From the NCBI RefSeq assembly GCF_046600715.1, contig NZ_JBJMAV010000002.1, positions 310,001-374,000 on the forward strand: a stretch of DNA of 64,000 bases, read 5' to 3'. Each line of letters opens with the position of its first letter. The first letter of the stretch is position 1. Position numbers and translations under genes: made by a program. The notes beneath the pieces were generated by a model. It did no database searches. It saw only the letters and a program-made list of their open reading frames with translations, and had not been told where the DNA came from. This document shows, piece after piece, positions 36,437 through 46,274 of the stretch. The DNA is from Lysobacter_C viscosus. GTDB taxonomy: Bacteria > Pseudomonadota > Gammaproteobacteria > Xanthomonadales > Xanthomonadaceae.

Positions 36437-37597
36437 ATGGCCGAGCAGGAACAGGAAGACCGCACCGAGGAACCGACCGAAAAACGCCTGCGCGAAGCGC
36501 GCGAGAAGGGCGACGTCCCGCGATCGCGCGAGCTGGCCAACGTCGCGGTGCTGGGCGTGACCACGCTGGCGGTGATGTCGCTGGCCGCCAACACCGGCGA
36601 TGCCGCCCAGGGCTGGCTGCGCCAGGCACTGATGGTGGACCCGGCGATGCTGGGCCAGTCCGACCGCCTGATCCCGCATGCCGGCGCGCTGCTGGCCGGG
36701 CTGATGATGCCGGTGCTGCCGATCATCGGCGCCGCGCTGGCCGCGTGCTTCATCGCCCCGGCGCTGATGGGCGGGCTGCGGTTCTCCAACAAGGCCCTGC
36801 AACCGGATTTCAAGCGCCTCAACCCGCTGTCGGGCCTCAAGCGCATCTACGGCAAGGAAGGCCTGGCCGAACTGCTGCGCTCGCTGCTGCGCGTGGTGCT
36901 GATCATCGGCGTGGGCGGGGCGGTGGTGTGGGCGGCGTTCGACGACATGCTGGCGATGCCGCGCATGTCGCTGCAATCGGCCGTCGGCACCGGACTGGAC
37001 ACCGCGCTGACCGCGCTGCTGGCCATGGCCGGCTCGCTGGGACTGCTGGCCGCCATCGACGTGCCGTGGCAGCGCTGGCAGCACCGCAGCAAGTTGAAGA
37101 TGACCAAGCAGGAAATCCGCGACGAGCTCAAGCAGACCGAGGGCAATCCGGAAATCAAGGCGCGCGTGCGCCAGGTGGCGCGGCAGATGTCGCAGCGCCG
37201 GATGATGGAGGCCGTGCCCACCGCCGACGTGGTGGTGATGAACCCGACCCACTACGCGGTCGCGCTCAAGTACGACCCGGCCAACATGCGCGCGCCCAAG
37301 GTGGTCGCCAAGGGCGTGGACGAACTGGCCCTGCTGATCCGCGCTGCCGCCCAGCGCCACCGCATCGCCGTGCTGGAGGCGCCGCCGCTGGCACGCGCCT
37401 TGTATCGGACCGCGCAGGTCGATCAGGAAATCCCGGTGAAACTCTACGCCGCCGTTGCACAGGTGCTGTCCTACGTGTTCCAGCTGCGCCGCTGGCACCC
37501 CGCCCACGGCCCCGCGCCCGAACTGGCGTCGGTCGGCCTGGGCGAGGCCGAGGCCGACGGCCGCCCCGACGATGACGCCGGGGCGCCGACGCGATGA
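36437..37597 (+). CDS. flhB: Flagellar export switch protein FlhB
   Basis: FlhB controls the export switch from rod/hook to filament substrates. The 386-residue protein begins with the charged stretch QEDRTEEPTEKRLREAREKG. Four membrane segments follow (about residues 30-50, 90-115, 145-165, 180-200). The cytoplasmic domain has autocleavage site NPTH in VVMNPTHYAVALKY, followed by APKVVAKGVDELALLIRAAA. The last 35 residues form a variable Pro/Asp-rich tail. It overlaps flhA by ATGA. Confidence 0.97.
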   Translation: MAEQEQEDRTEEPTEKRLREAREKGDVPRSRELANVAVLGVTTLAVMSLAANTGDAAQGWLRQALMVDPAMLGQSDRLIPHAGALLAGLMMPVLPIIGAALAACFIAPALMGGLRFSNKALQPDFKRLNPLSGLKRIYGKEGLAELLRSLLRVVLIIGVGGAVVWAAFDDMLAMPRMSLQSAVGTGLDTALTALLAMAGSLGLLAAIDVPWQRWQHRSKLKMTKQEIRDELKQTEGNPEIKARVRQVARQMSQRRMMEAVPTADVVVMNPTHYAVALKYDPANMRAPKVVAKGVDELALLIRAAAQRHRIAVLEAPPLARALYRTAQVDQEIPVKLYAAVAQVLSYVFQLRRWHPAHGPAPELASVGLGEAEADGRPDDDAGAPTR

Positions 37598-39669
37598 GTG
37601 CGCTGCAGGGACGGTTCGCCGGCGTCGGCTCGGCGGTACGCAGCGGCGCGGCCGCGCCGCTGGTGGTGATGGCGATGCTGGCGATGGTCATCGTGCCGCT
37701 GTCGCCGCTGATGCTGGACATGCTGTTCACCATCAACATCGCGCTGTCGCTGGTGGTGATGCTGGCGGTGGTCTACGTCAAGCGTCCGCTGGAATTCTCG
37801 ATCTTCCCCAGCGTGCTGCTGATGGTCACCCTGCTGCGGCTGGCGCTGAACGTGGCCTCCACCCGCGTGGTGCTGCTCAACGGCCACCAGGGCGAGGCCG
37901 CCGCCGGCAACGTCATCGAGTCGTTCGGCCAATTCGTCATCGGCGGCAGCTACGCGGTGGGCATCGTGGTGTTCGCGATCCTGACCATCGTCAACTTCGT
38001 GGTGGTCACCAAGGGCGCCGGGCGCATCTCCGAGGTGTCGGCGCGCTTCATCCTCGACGCCCTGCCCGGCAAGCAGATGGCGATCGACGCCGACCTCAAT
38101 GCCGGCCTGCTGACCCGCGAGGACGCCAAGGCGCGCCGCCAGGAAGTGCGCGAAGAGGCCGACTTCTACGGCTCGATGGACGGTGCCAGCAAGTTCGTCC
38201 GCGGCGATGCCATCGCCGGCATCCTGATCCTGGTCATCAACCTGGTCGGCGGCCTGCTGATCGGCATGCTCCAGCACGACATGGCCTTCGGCGATGCCGC
38301 GCGGGTGTACACGCTGCTGGCCATCGGCGACGGCCTGGTCGCGCAGATCCCGGCGCTGCTGGTGGCCACCGCGGTGGCGATGCTGGTCACCCGCTCCACC
38401 TCCGAGCAGGAGATGGGCGAGGCGGTGCAGGGCCAGATGTTCGGCCACGGCCGCGCCCTGACCGTTGCCGCGCTGCTGATGGGCATCATCGGGGTGATCC
38501 CGGGCATGCCCAACCTGCCGTTCCTGATCCTGGCCGCGGCGCTGGGCTACGCCGCGTGGCGGCTGCACAAGCGCAAGGCCGCCGAGGCCGAGGCGCCCAC
38601 CCCCGAGGCCACCGCCGCCGCGCAGGCGAACTCGCCGTTGGCCGAGCTGAGCTGGGACGAGGTGCGCCCGGTCGAACCGCTGGGCCTGGAAGTCGGCTAC
38701 CGGCTGATCCCGATGGTCGACAAGACCCAGGGCGGCGAGCTGCTGGCCCGCCTCAAGGGCGTGCGCCGCAAGCTCACCCAGGACCTGGGCTTCCTGATCC
38801 CGGCCGTGCACGTGCGCGACAACCTTGAGCTCGCCCCCGGCCAGTACCGGGTTCTGGTGCACGGGGTGCCCGTGGCCACCGGCGACCTGCACCCGGACCG
38901 CGAACTGGCACTGGACCCGGGCCGCGTGTTCGGCCCGCTGGAGGGCATCCCGGGCAAGGACCCGGCGTTCGGCCTGGACGCGGTGTGGATCCCCACCAGC
39001 CAGCGCGCGCATGCCGAGTCGCTGGGCTACACGGTGGTGGACGCCTCCACCGTGGTCGCCACCCACCTCTCGCACCTGGTGCGCGAACGGGCCTCCGAGC
39101 TGCTCGGCCACGACGAGGTGCAGCAGCTGCTGGCCAGTGTCGGAAAGTCCACGCCGCGACTCGTCGAGGATTTGACGCCCAAGCTGCTGCCGCTGTCGGT
39201 GGTGGTGCGGGTGCTGCAGTCGCTGCTGGTCGAGCGCGTGCCGTTGCGGCAGATGCGCCAGATCGTCGAGGCGTTGCTCGACCACGGCGCCCACAGCCAG
39301 GACCCCGCCGTGCTGACGGCCGCGGTCCGCACCGCGCTGGGCCGGTTCATCGTCCAGGAAATCAACGGCCTGGCCCCGGAACTGCCGGTCTACACGCTGG
39401 CGCCGGCACTGGAACGGGTGTTGCAGGACTCGGTCAGCGGGCAAGGCGCCGCGATGGAACCGGGACTGGCCGAACGGCTACACCAGAACCTGAGCGATTG
39501 CGTCATCCGCCAGGAAGGCCGCGGCGAGCCCGCGGTGCTGCTGGTCCCCGGCGGCATCCGCGCCACGATCGCCCGCCTCGTCCGCCACAGCGTGCCGGCC
39601 CTGTCGGTCCTGGCCTACGGCGAAGTGCCGGAGGACAAGAAGCTGCGGCTGGTGGGGAACGTGGGCTGA
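37594..39669 (+). CDS. flhA: Flagellar export gate protein FlhA
   Basis: FlhA is the large inner-membrane ring of the export apparatus. The 691-residue protein has about eight membrane segments in the first 330 residues, with LEFSIFPSVLLMVTLLRLAL and NVASTRVVL. The FHIPEP-type cytoplasmic loop shows LDALPGKQMAIDADLNAGLL and RREVREEADFYGSMDGASKF (first residues QEVREEADFYG in this protein). The C-terminal cytoplasmic domain (about 360-690) binds chaperone-substrate complexes. It is coupled to flhB. Confidence 0.97.
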   Translation: MSALQGRFAGVGSAVRSGAAAPLVVMAMLAMVIVPLSPLMLDMLFTINIALSLVVMLAVVYVKRPLEFSIFPSVLLMVTLLRLALNVASTRVVLLNGHQGEAAAGNVIESFGQFVIGGSYAVGIVVFAILTIVNFVVVTKGAGRISEVSARFILDALPGKQMAIDADLNAGLLTREDAKARRQEVREEADFYGSMDGASKFVRGDAIAGILILVINLVGGLLIGMLQHDMAFGDAARVYTLLAIGDGLVAQIPALLVATAVAMLVTRSTSEQEMGEAVQGQMFGHGRALTVAALLMGIIGVIPGMPNLPFLILAAALGYAAWRLHKRKAAEAEAPTPEATAAAQANSPLAELSWDEVRPVEPLGLEVGYRLIPMVDKTQGGELLARLKGVRRKLTQDLGFLIPAVHVRDNLELAPGQYRVLVHGVPVATGDLHPDRELALDPGRVFGPLEGIPGKDPAFGLDAVWIPTSQRAHAESLGYTVVDASTVVATHLSHLVRERASELLGHDEVQQLLASVGKSTPRLVEDLTPKLLPLSVVVRVLQSLLVERVPLRQMRQIVEALLDHGAHSQDPAVLTAAVRTALGRFIVQEINGLAPELPVYTLAPALERVLQDSVSGQGAAMEPGLAERLHQNLSDCVIRQEGRGEPAVLLVPGGIRATIARLVRHSVPALSVLAYGEVPEDKKLRLVGNVG

Positions 39670-39726
39670 GTGGGGCGAACGGCGAACGGGTACGGGTAAC
39701 GCGGAACAGGGAATGACCGGGAGCGC

Positions 39727-39742
39727 AGGCACATGAGTTGCA
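39727..39742 (+). promoter_or_regulatory. Sigma-54 promoter of flhF-flhG-fliA
   Basis: The sequence AGGCACATGAGTTGCA retains the GGCAC and TTGCA blocks at the right spacing. The predicted start at about 39753 gives a 95-base leader to flhF. Degenerate GAACGGGTA/GGAACAGGG repeats lie between flhA and the promoter. Confidence 0.65.
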
Positions 39743-39847
39743 GGACACACATCGAAGCGCCGCCAGGCACCGGACCACCCGCGCCGCGACGCCCCACCCG
39801 CTCCACCCCGCAGCCCCACGTCCCCAACCACCAGCCCGGTCACTGAC

Positions 39848-41758
39848 ATGCGAATCAAACGCTTCATCGCCCCCGACATGCGCGCCGCGCTGAAGATGGT
39901 CCGCGACGAGCAGGGCCCGGACGCGGTCATCCTCTCCAACCGCCCGACCGAGGGCGGCATCGAGGTGGTCGCGGCCACCGACTACGACGAGGCGCTGGTG
40001 CAGCAGGCACTGCGACTTGCGGCCCCGACCCTGAAGCCGCTGCAGGCCAGGGTGATCGAGCCCGCACCGGTCCCGGCAGCCGCACCGGCGCCCACGCCGG
40101 CCCCGGTGGCCGTAGCTGCGGCCGCGACCGTTCCCGCCTTCGCCGCCGGCGTTCCCGCACCGGCCGCCCCGGCCGCGGCAATCGCCCAGCGCAACAGCCT
40201 GGCCAGCCGCGCCCTGTCGGTATTCGGCCTGGGCGGCGACAGCGCACGCGAGGCCGCTGGCGAGCCGACCCTGGCCGAACTGGTGTCCGGCAGCGAGGCG
40301 AGCGCGACCGGCGCGACGGCGACGGCACCGGTCGCGGTGCCCATGACGGCACCGACCCGCACCCAGCGCTTCGACGAAATGATGGCGGCGTTGGCACCGA
40401 TGGCCGACGACGCACCTACGCACCGCCACGGCACGCTCGCCGCGCCGGCCGCGGCCAAGGTCCCCGCGCGGGAACCGCTGGTCGCCGATGACGTGAAGGT
40501 GTCGCTGTCCCAAGCGGCATCGCCTGCCCACGCCGGGCAGCGGCCATCCGCGCCGGCCGTTGCACGCACCGCACCCGGCGCGCGTCCCGCAACGCCCGCC
40601 GCCAACCAATCCGATGCCGCCCCGGTCGCCCCGGCAACGCAGGACGACACCCCTGACACCACCCCTGACACCACCGCTGACACCGCGCCCCTCGCCCGCA
40701 CCGCGCTGGAGCTGGAACCGGCCCCGCGCCGCGCCCGGGTCTCCCCCGCCGTTGAATTGTCACTGGCGCCGATGGAAGCGGATCGCCCGGCCACGCCGTC
40801 GACCTGCAACGACGACACCCCGCTGCTGCAGATCGTCGCCGGCCGCGACCTGGACCCGACCGTCACCGCGATGCGCGACGAGCTCTCGGCGATGCGCCAA
40901 CTGATCGAACGCGAGATGGGCCAGTTCGCGGTGGAGCGCATGCGCGGCTCGCCGGCGCGTGCCGCCGCCTACGACACGCTGGTCGGCTATGGCTGCGAGG
41001 ACCACCTGGCGCAGGCGGTCGCGGCCAGGATCGACCCGCAGCTGGACCCGGCCAAGGTGCACGCACCGATGCTGGCGCACCTGGCGCAGATGCTGACCGT
41101 GGCCCGCGCCGAACCCATCGACGACGGTGGGGTGATCGCGCTGATCGGACCGACCGGCGCCGGCAAGACCACCACCCTGGCCAAGCTGGCCGCCCGCTAC
41201 GCCCAGCGCCACCGCGCGCGTGACGTCGCCCTGGTCACCACCGACACCGAACGTGCCGGCGCCCGCGAGCAACTGCAGGCGCACGGCCGGCGGATGGGCA
41301 TCACCGTATGCGAGGCCGACGGACCCGAAGGCCTGGCCGAGACCCTCGACCAGCTGGGCGACTACCCGCTGGTGCTGGTCGATACCGCCGGCTATGCCGC
41401 GCGCGACCGCGCCCTGCTCGGCCAGATGACCTGGCTGCGCGCCACCCGCGACGTGCGCTGCCTGCTGGCCCTGCCGGCCACCGCGCACCCGGCCGACCTC
41501 AACGAGGTGGTCCGCCGCTACCGCATGGCCGCGCCCGAAGCCGTGGTGCTGACCAAGCTCGACGAGACCGGCCGCCTGGGCGGCGTGCTCTCGGTGGCGG
41601 TGCGCAACGGCTTGAACCTGGCCTACACCACCGACGGCCAGCACGTCCCCACCGCGCTGGATGCCGCCGACGCCTCGCGCCTGGTGCTGCAGCTGGAGCA
41701 CCTGCGGCGCGCCGCCAACAACCCCCTGCTCACCGAGGACCGTCATGCAACCGCCTGA
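39848..41758 (+). CDS. flhF: Polar flagellar site-determining GTPase FlhF
   Basis: FlhF is the SRP-type GTPase that marks the cell pole for the flagellum. The 636-residue protein starts MRIKRFIAPDMRAALKMVRD (B domain) with GPDAVILSNR. A long Pro/Ala/Thr-rich linker spans about 75-320. The NG domain carries IGPTGAGKTTTLAKLAARYA, the G-4/G-5-like LVDTAGYAARD, and VVLTKLDETGRLGGVLSVAV. It belongs with flhG and fliA in one operon; its end overlaps flhG by 14 bases. Confidence 0.95.
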   Translation: MRIKRFIAPDMRAALKMVRDEQGPDAVILSNRPTEGGIEVVAATDYDEALVQQALRLAAPTLKPLQARVIEPAPVPAAAPAPTPAPVAVAAAATVPAFAAGVPAPAAPAAAIAQRNSLASRALSVFGLGGDSAREAAGEPTLAELVSGSEASATGATATAPVAVPMTAPTRTQRFDEMMAALAPMADDAPTHRHGTLAAPAAAKVPAREPLVADDVKVSLSQAASPAHAGQRPSAPAVARTAPGARPATPAANQSDAAPVAPATQDDTPDTTPDTTADTAPLARTALELEPAPRRARVSPAVELSLAPMEADRPATPSTCNDDTPLLQIVAGRDLDPTVTAMRDELSAMRQLIEREMGQFAVERMRGSPARAAAYDTLVGYGCEDHLAQAVAARIDPQLDPAKVHAPMLAHLAQMLTVARAEPIDDGGVIALIGPTGAGKTTTLAKLAARYAQRHRARDVALVTTDTERAGAREQLQAHGRRMGITVCEADGPEGLAETLDQLGDYPLVLVDTAGYAARDRALLGQMTWLRATRDVRCLLALPATAHPADLNEVVRRYRMAAPEAVVLTKLDETGRLGGVLSVAVRNGLNLAYTTDGQHVPTALDAADASRLVLQLEHLRRAANNPLLTEDRHATA

Positions 41759-42653
41759 CCCCAACGCCCTGCCTGCCGGTCCCGCCGCCCACCCCCACAA
41801 CGTGATCCCCATGACCCCGCCCACCGCCACCGCCCCCGTCCGCGTGATCGCCGTCGCCAGTGGCAAGGGCGGCGTCGGCAAGACCAGCGTCTCGGTCAAC
41901 CTGGCCATGGCCCTGCTCAACGCCGGCCAGCGCACGCTGCTGCTGGACACCGACCTGGGGCTGGCCAACGTCGACGTGATGCTCGGGCTGTCGCCGCGCT
42001 TCACCCTGGCCGACGTCTTCGCCGGCCGCTGTGACCTGCGCGACACGGTGATCGAAGGCCCGCGCGGGCTGTGGGTGGTGCCCGCCGCCAGCGGCAAGCG
42101 GCACATGACCGAACTCACCCCGCAGCAGCACGTCGGGCTGGTGCATGCCTTCAGCGAGCTGGACCTGCCGATCGACACCATGGTGGTCGACAACGCCGCC
42201 GGCATCGCCGATGGCGTGCTGACCTTCTGCCAGGCCGCCCAGGACGTGATCGTGGTGGTCTGCGACGAGCCGGCCTCGGTCACCGACGCCTACGCGCTGA
42301 TCAAGGTGCTCAACCGCGAGCGCGGGGTGAACCGCGTGCAGGTACTGGCCAACCAGGTGCAGCACCCGGCCGAGGGCAGGCAGCTGTTCGAGAAGCTCGA
42401 GCGCGTCAGCGCCCGGTTCCTCGACGTGACCCTGGGCTACCTGGGCGCGATCCCGCGCGATGAATGGCTGCGCCGCTCCATCCAGCGCCAGGAAGCGGTG
42501 GTCGAGGCGTTCCCGTCGGCACCCTCGTCGGTGGCCTTCCGCGACATCGCGCGTCGCGCCGGCCAGTGGCAGTCGCCGCAGGGCCCGCGCGGGCACGTCG
42601 AATTCTTCATCGAGCGGCTGGTGTCGCCGCAACCACGGAGTGCCACCGCATGA
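41745..42653 (+). CDS. flhG: Flagellar number regulator FlhG (FleN)
   Basis: FlhG is a MinD/ParA-type ATPase that limits flagellar number and restrains FleQ. The 302-residue protein has a deviant Walker A, ASGKGGVGKTSVSVNLAMAL. It also has LLLDTDLGLANVDVMLGLSP and TMVVDNAAGIADGVLTFCQA. It ends with an amphipathic region typical of the family. The ATG at 41745 is the first plausible start; one at 41811 is possible. It overlaps flhF by 14 bases and fliA by 4. Confidence 0.95.
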   Translation: MQPPDPNALPAGPAAHPHNVIPMTPPTATAPVRVIAVASGKGGVGKTSVSVNLAMALLNAGQRTLLLDTDLGLANVDVMLGLSPRFTLADVFAGRCDLRDTVIEGPRGLWVVPAASGKRHMTELTPQQHVGLVHAFSELDLPIDTMVVDNAAGIADGVLTFCQAAQDVIVVVCDEPASVTDAYALIKVLNRERGVNRVQVLANQVQHPAEGRQLFEKLERVSARFLDVTLGYLGAIPRDEWLRRSIQRQEAVVEAFPSAPSSVAFRDIARRAGQWQSPQGPRGHVEFFIERLVSPQPRSATA

Positions 42654-43396
42654 GCACCGCCGCCGCCACCTACCGCGCCCACCAGAACGGCGGGGCCGAC
42701 GACATCGTCGAGCGCCACGGCGAACTGGTCCGGCGCATCGCCCACCACCTGGCCGCGCGCCTGCCGTCCAGCGTCGAGGTCGATGACCTGATCCAGGCCG
42801 GGATGCTGGGCCTGATCGACGCGGCCCGCAATTTCCAGGCCGACCAGGGCGCGGCGTTCGAGACCTATGCCTCGATCCGCATCCGCGGCGCGATGATCGA
42901 CGAGATCCGCCGCGGCGACTGGGTGCCGCGCTCGGTCCACCGCCGCTACCGCGACGTGGTCTCGGCGACCCGCGAGGTCGAGCAGGCCACCGGCCGTGCC
43001 GCCACCGCGCAGGAAGTCGCCAGCGCGCTGGGCGTGTCGCTGGACGAATACCACCGCATGCTCGAGGACGCCGCACGCGGGCAGCTGATCAGCCTGGACT
43101 CGCATGCCGAGGAACACGACGGCGAACCGCGCCTGGCCTCGCGCAGCGGCGCCACCCCGGCGCGCGAGTTCGAGCACGACGCCTTCCGCCACGCCCTGGG
43201 CGGCGCCATCGGCGACCTGCCCGAGCGCGAGCAACTGGTGCTGTCGCTGTACTACGAGCAGGAGCTGAACCTGCGCGAGATCGGCGCGGTGCTGTCGATC
43301 AGCGAGTCGCGCGTCTGCCAGATCCATGGCCAGGCCATGTTGCGCCTGCGCGCCCGCCTGGGCGAGTGGAAGGGCGAGGCCGACAACGACGAGTAA
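42650..43396 (+). CDS. fliA: Flagellar sigma-28 factor FliA
   Basis: FliA directs late flagellar genes and is the target of FlgM. The 248-residue protein has region 2 with LVRRIAHHLAARLPSSVEVD, DLIQAGMLGLIDAARNFQ and TYASIRIRGAMIDEIRRGDW. Region 3 has SVHRRYRDVVSATREVEQAT. Region 4 has LREIGAVLSISESRVCQIHG. The start overlaps the flhG stop (ATGA). Six candidate target promoters occur in this window. Confidence 0.97.
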   Translation: MSTAAATYRAHQNGGADDIVERHGELVRRIAHHLAARLPSSVEVDDLIQAGMLGLIDAARNFQADQGAAFETYASIRIRGAMIDEIRRGDWVPRSVHRRYRDVVSATREVEQATGRAATAQEVASALGVSLDEYHRMLEDAARGQLISLDSHAEEHDGEPRLASRSGATPAREFEHDAFRHALGGAIGDLPEREQLVLSLYYEQELNLREIGAVLSISESRVCQIHGQAMLRLRARLGEWKGEADNDE

Positions 43397-43431
43397 CCGT
43401 TTCGCCCCTCCCGGAAAGGGAGGTCCAGGGA

Positions 43432-43458
43432 TCAAGAAACCCCTCCCGCGGCCGATAG
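43432..43458 (+). promoter_or_regulatory. Sigma-28 promoter of cheYZA
   Basis: TCAA, 15 bases, GCCGATAG matches the sigma-28 -10 element at seven of eight positions. Its -10 end lies 28 bases before the cheY ATG. Confidence 0.75.
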
Positions 43459-43486
43459 GTCCTTCAGGAACACCCCCGAGCCCCGT

Positions 43487-43879
43487 ATGGACAAGAACAT
43501 CCGCATCCTCATCGTCGACGACTTCTCGACCATGCGCCGCATCGTCAAGAACCTGCTCAACGACCTTGGATTCTTCAACACCACCGAAGCCGACGACGGC
43601 ACCACCGCACTGGTGGAGCTGCGCAAGGGCCCGTTCGACCTGGTGATCACCGACTGGAACATGCCCGGCATGCCCGGCATCGACCTGCTCAAGGCGATCC
43701 GCTCCGATGCCGGCCTGTCGAAAGTCCCGGTGCTGATGGTGACCGCCGAGGCCAAGCGCGAGCAGATCATCGAGGCCGCGCAGGCGGGCGTCAGCGGCTA
43801 CGTCATCAAGCCGTTCACCGCCGGCACGCTCAGCGACAAGCTCGAGAAGATCTTCGAGCGGCTGGAGACCGCGGCGTGA
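43487..43879 (+). CDS. cheY: Chemotaxis response regulator CheY
   Basis: CheY carries the phosphoryl signal from CheA to the motor switch FliM. The 130-residue protein shows IRILIVDDFSTMRRIVKNLL, phospho-acceptor Asp56 in VITDWNMPGMPG, Thr in VTAEAKREQI and Lys in YVIKPFTAGTL. The DDFSTMRRIV and WNMPGM motifs are those of true motor-binding CheY. The stop overlaps the cheZ start. Confidence 0.97.
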   Translation: MDKNIRILIVDDFSTMRRIVKNLLNDLGFFNTTEADDGTTALVELRKGPFDLVITDWNMPGMPGIDLLKAIRSDAGLSKVPVLMVTAEAKREQIIEAAQAGVSGYVIKPFTAGTLSDKLEKIFERLETAA

Positions 43880-44493
43880 ATGCGGACGCCGCGGCCGTCT
43901 CCGGCGTCCCCACCGACCGGAACGACATCACCCGGCGCCTGCACCAGGCGCTGTGGGCGATGGAGCACGACGACGCCGACGGCTGGCGCGAGCATGTCGA
44001 TGCGCTGATCGAGTGGCGCACGCAGCCGTTCGTGCAGGGCCTGACCCGGCTCGCGCGCGAACTGGAATCGGCACTGGGCGAAGGCACCGGCGGGTCGGGA
44101 GCATCGTTGCCCGATGCGTGCTCGCGGCTGGAGCACGTGGTCACGCTGACCGAGAACGCCAGCATGCACACGCTGGACCTGATCCAGGAGTGCGGCCAGC
44201 TGCTGTCCACGCTGCCGGCCGGCGACGACGCATCCGCCGGGGTCGTGGCCGGCATCCGCAGCCGGCTCAGCGAGATGACCGCCGCGCAGGGCTACCAGGA
44301 CCTCACCGGGCAGATCATCCTGCGCGTGGTCGAACTGGTGCGCGCGGTGCACGCCGGCCTGGGCGACGTCACCGACGGCGCGGCGCCGCTGCAGCTGTCC
44401 AACCGCGGCAACGGGCCGTCCGTGGCCGGGCTGGACGAGGCGCCGGCGACCCAGGACGACGCCAACCAGCTGCTGTCTTCGCTGGGCATCTGA
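43876..44493 (+). CDS. cheZ: CheY phosphatase CheZ
   Basis: CheZ removes phosphate from CheY and resets the signal. The 205-residue protein is mostly helical. The active-site helix includes AAQGYQDLTGQIILRVVELV, in which the conserved Gln of QDLTGQ performs the reaction. The C-terminal peptide QDDANQLLSSLGI is the CheY-binding tail. The start codon (GTG) overlaps the end of cheY. Confidence 0.95.
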   Translation: MNADAAAVSGVPTDRNDITRRLHQALWAMEHDDADGWREHVDALIEWRTQPFVQGLTRLARELESALGEGTGGSGASLPDACSRLEHVVTLTENASMHTLDLIQECGQLLSTLPAGDDASAGVVAGIRSRLSEMTAAQGYQDLTGQIILRVVELVRAVHAGLGDVTDGAAPLQLSNRGNGPSVAGLDEAPATQDDANQLLSSLGI

Positions 44494-44494
44494 G

Positions 44495-46270
44495 ATGGGC
44501 GGGCTCGACAACGACATCTGCGCCGACTTCCTGGTCGAGGCCCGCGAGATCCTCGACCAGCTGGGCGAGCAGATGGTCACGCTCGAGCACGCGCCGGACG
44601 ACCGCGACGGCCTCAACGCCGTGTTCCGCGGGTTCCACACCATCAAGGGCGGCGCCGGCTTCCTCGACATCCAGCCGATGGTGGTGCTGTGCCACGCAGT
44701 GGAGGACCGTTTCGACGCCGCGCGCAGCGGCACGCTGCCGCTGGACCCGGACACCTTCGACGGCGCGCAGCAGTCGGTCGACCTGCTGATGGACATGCTC
44801 GATTGCGTCGCCGCCGGCACCGAGCCCGCGCCGGTGCCGGACATCCTGCTGGCCAGCCTGCGGATGGAGCGCGCGCCCGCCGCGGCCACGCCCGACCTGC
44901 TGGCCCACATCACCGACGACGACCTGGCCGACCTGGATTTCGACGCGCTGCTCGACAGCCTGCACGGCAAGGGCACCGTGCCCGGCGCCCCGGCACCCGC
45001 CGTTGCGACGGCCGAGCCCGCGCCGCGCGCGACCGCGCCGGTGGACAACGTCACCCCGATCAGCGCCGCCACGCCGCGCAAGCCACCCGACCCCGCCGAC
45101 GCCACCGTCCGCGTCGACGTGCGCCGGCTGGACGCGATGGTCAACCTGGTCGGCGAGCTGGTGCTCGTTCGCAACCGCCTCAAGACCATCCGCCCGCGCC
45201 TGCGCGACGAGGACCTGGACCGCGTGGTCACCGCGCTGGACGCCTCCACCTCGCGCCTGCAGTCGGCGGTGATGATGGCGCGCATGCAGCCGGTGGGCCG
45301 CGTGTTCTCCCGCTTCCCCAAGCTGGTGCGCGACATCGCGCGGCAGCTGGACAAGACCGTCGAGCTGGACGTGGTCGGCGCCGACACCGAGCTGGACCGC
45401 AACCTGGTCGAGGCGCTGTCGGACCCGCTGCTGCACCTGGTGCGCAACGCCATCGACCACGGCATCGAGTCGCCCGACGCGCGACGTGCCGCCGGCAAGC
45501 CGGAAACCGGGCACGTGCGGCTGGCGGCGCAGCAGGAGGGCGACCACGTCGCCATCGAGGTGCGTGACGACGGCGCCGGCATCGACCCCGACCGCATCCG
45601 CGACAGCGCGGTGCGCAAGGGCCTGATCGACCCGGAGGCCGCCGCGCGCCTGTCGACCGACGAATGCCTGCACCTGGTGTTCCTGCCCGGCTTCTCCACC
45701 CGCGCCGAGGTCAGCGACCTGTCGGGCCGCGGGGTGGGCATGGACGTGGTGCAGTCGAAGATCCGCGAGCTCTCCGGCGAGGTCCAGATCCAGTCATCGC
45801 CGGGCGTGGGCAGCCGCTTCCTGATCCGCGTGCCGCTGACCCTGGCGATCCTTCCGACGCTGCTGGTGGAGATCGACGAGGACGTCTACGCGCTGCCGCT
45901 GGTGCGCGTGGTCGAAGTGCTGGCGCACCGCACCGGCGAGCCGATGTGGATCGACGGCCAGCGCGTGCTGGACCTGCGCGAGGAGCCGCTGCCGTTGCTG
46001 TCGATGCGCGACTGGCTCGGCGCCGGCGCACCGCCCGATGGCCTGAGCACCGGCGTGGTGCTGCAGTCGGGCGAGCAACGCTTCTGCCTGGACGTGGACC
46101 GCGTGCGCGGCCGCGAGGAAGTGGTGATCAAGGCCCTGCCCCGCACCCTGCGCGGGTTGCCCGGGTATGCCGGCGCCAGCCTGATCGGCGATGGCCGCAT
46201 GGCCCTGGTGCTGGACGTGGACGCGCTGTACCGCACGGGCATCAAGTCGCCGACGCGGCTGATCGCCTGA
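44495..46270 (+). CDS. cheA: Chemotaxis histidine kinase CheA, first copy
   Basis: CheA is the kinase of the chemosensory array. The 591-residue protein has an HPt domain (1 to about 105) with phospho-accepting His48 in GFHTIKGGAGFLD. A linker follows (about 105-205). The dimerisation domain shows RRLDAMVNLVGELVLVRNRL. The ATPase domain contains LVRNAIDHGIESPDARRAAG, DDGAGID and RGVGMDVVQSKI. A CheW-like P5 domain is at the end. A classic P2 CheY-binding domain is not evident. It follows cheZ by 1 base. Confidence 0.96.
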   Translation: MGGLDNDICADFLVEAREILDQLGEQMVTLEHAPDDRDGLNAVFRGFHTIKGGAGFLDIQPMVVLCHAVEDRFDAARSGTLPLDPDTFDGAQQSVDLLMDMLDCVAAGTEPAPVPDILLASLRMERAPAAATPDLLAHITDDDLADLDFDALLDSLHGKGTVPGAPAPAVATAEPAPRATAPVDNVTPISAATPRKPPDPADATVRVDVRRLDAMVNLVGELVLVRNRLKTIRPRLRDEDLDRVVTALDASTSRLQSAVMMARMQPVGRVFSRFPKLVRDIARQLDKTVELDVVGADTELDRNLVEALSDPLLHLVRNAIDHGIESPDARRAAGKPETGHVRLAAQQEGDHVAIEVRDDGAGIDPDRIRDSAVRKGLIDPEAAARLSTDECLHLVFLPGFSTRAEVSDLSGRGVGMDVVQSKIRELSGEVQIQSSPGVGSRFLIRVPLTLAILPTLLVEIDEDVYALPLVRVVEVLAHRTGEPMWIDGQRVLDLREEPLPLLSMRDWLGAGAPPDGLSTGVVLQSGEQRFCLDVDRVRGREEVVIKALPRTLRGLPGYAGASLIGDGRMALVLDVDALYRTGIKSPTRLIA

Positions 46271-46274
46271 GCCG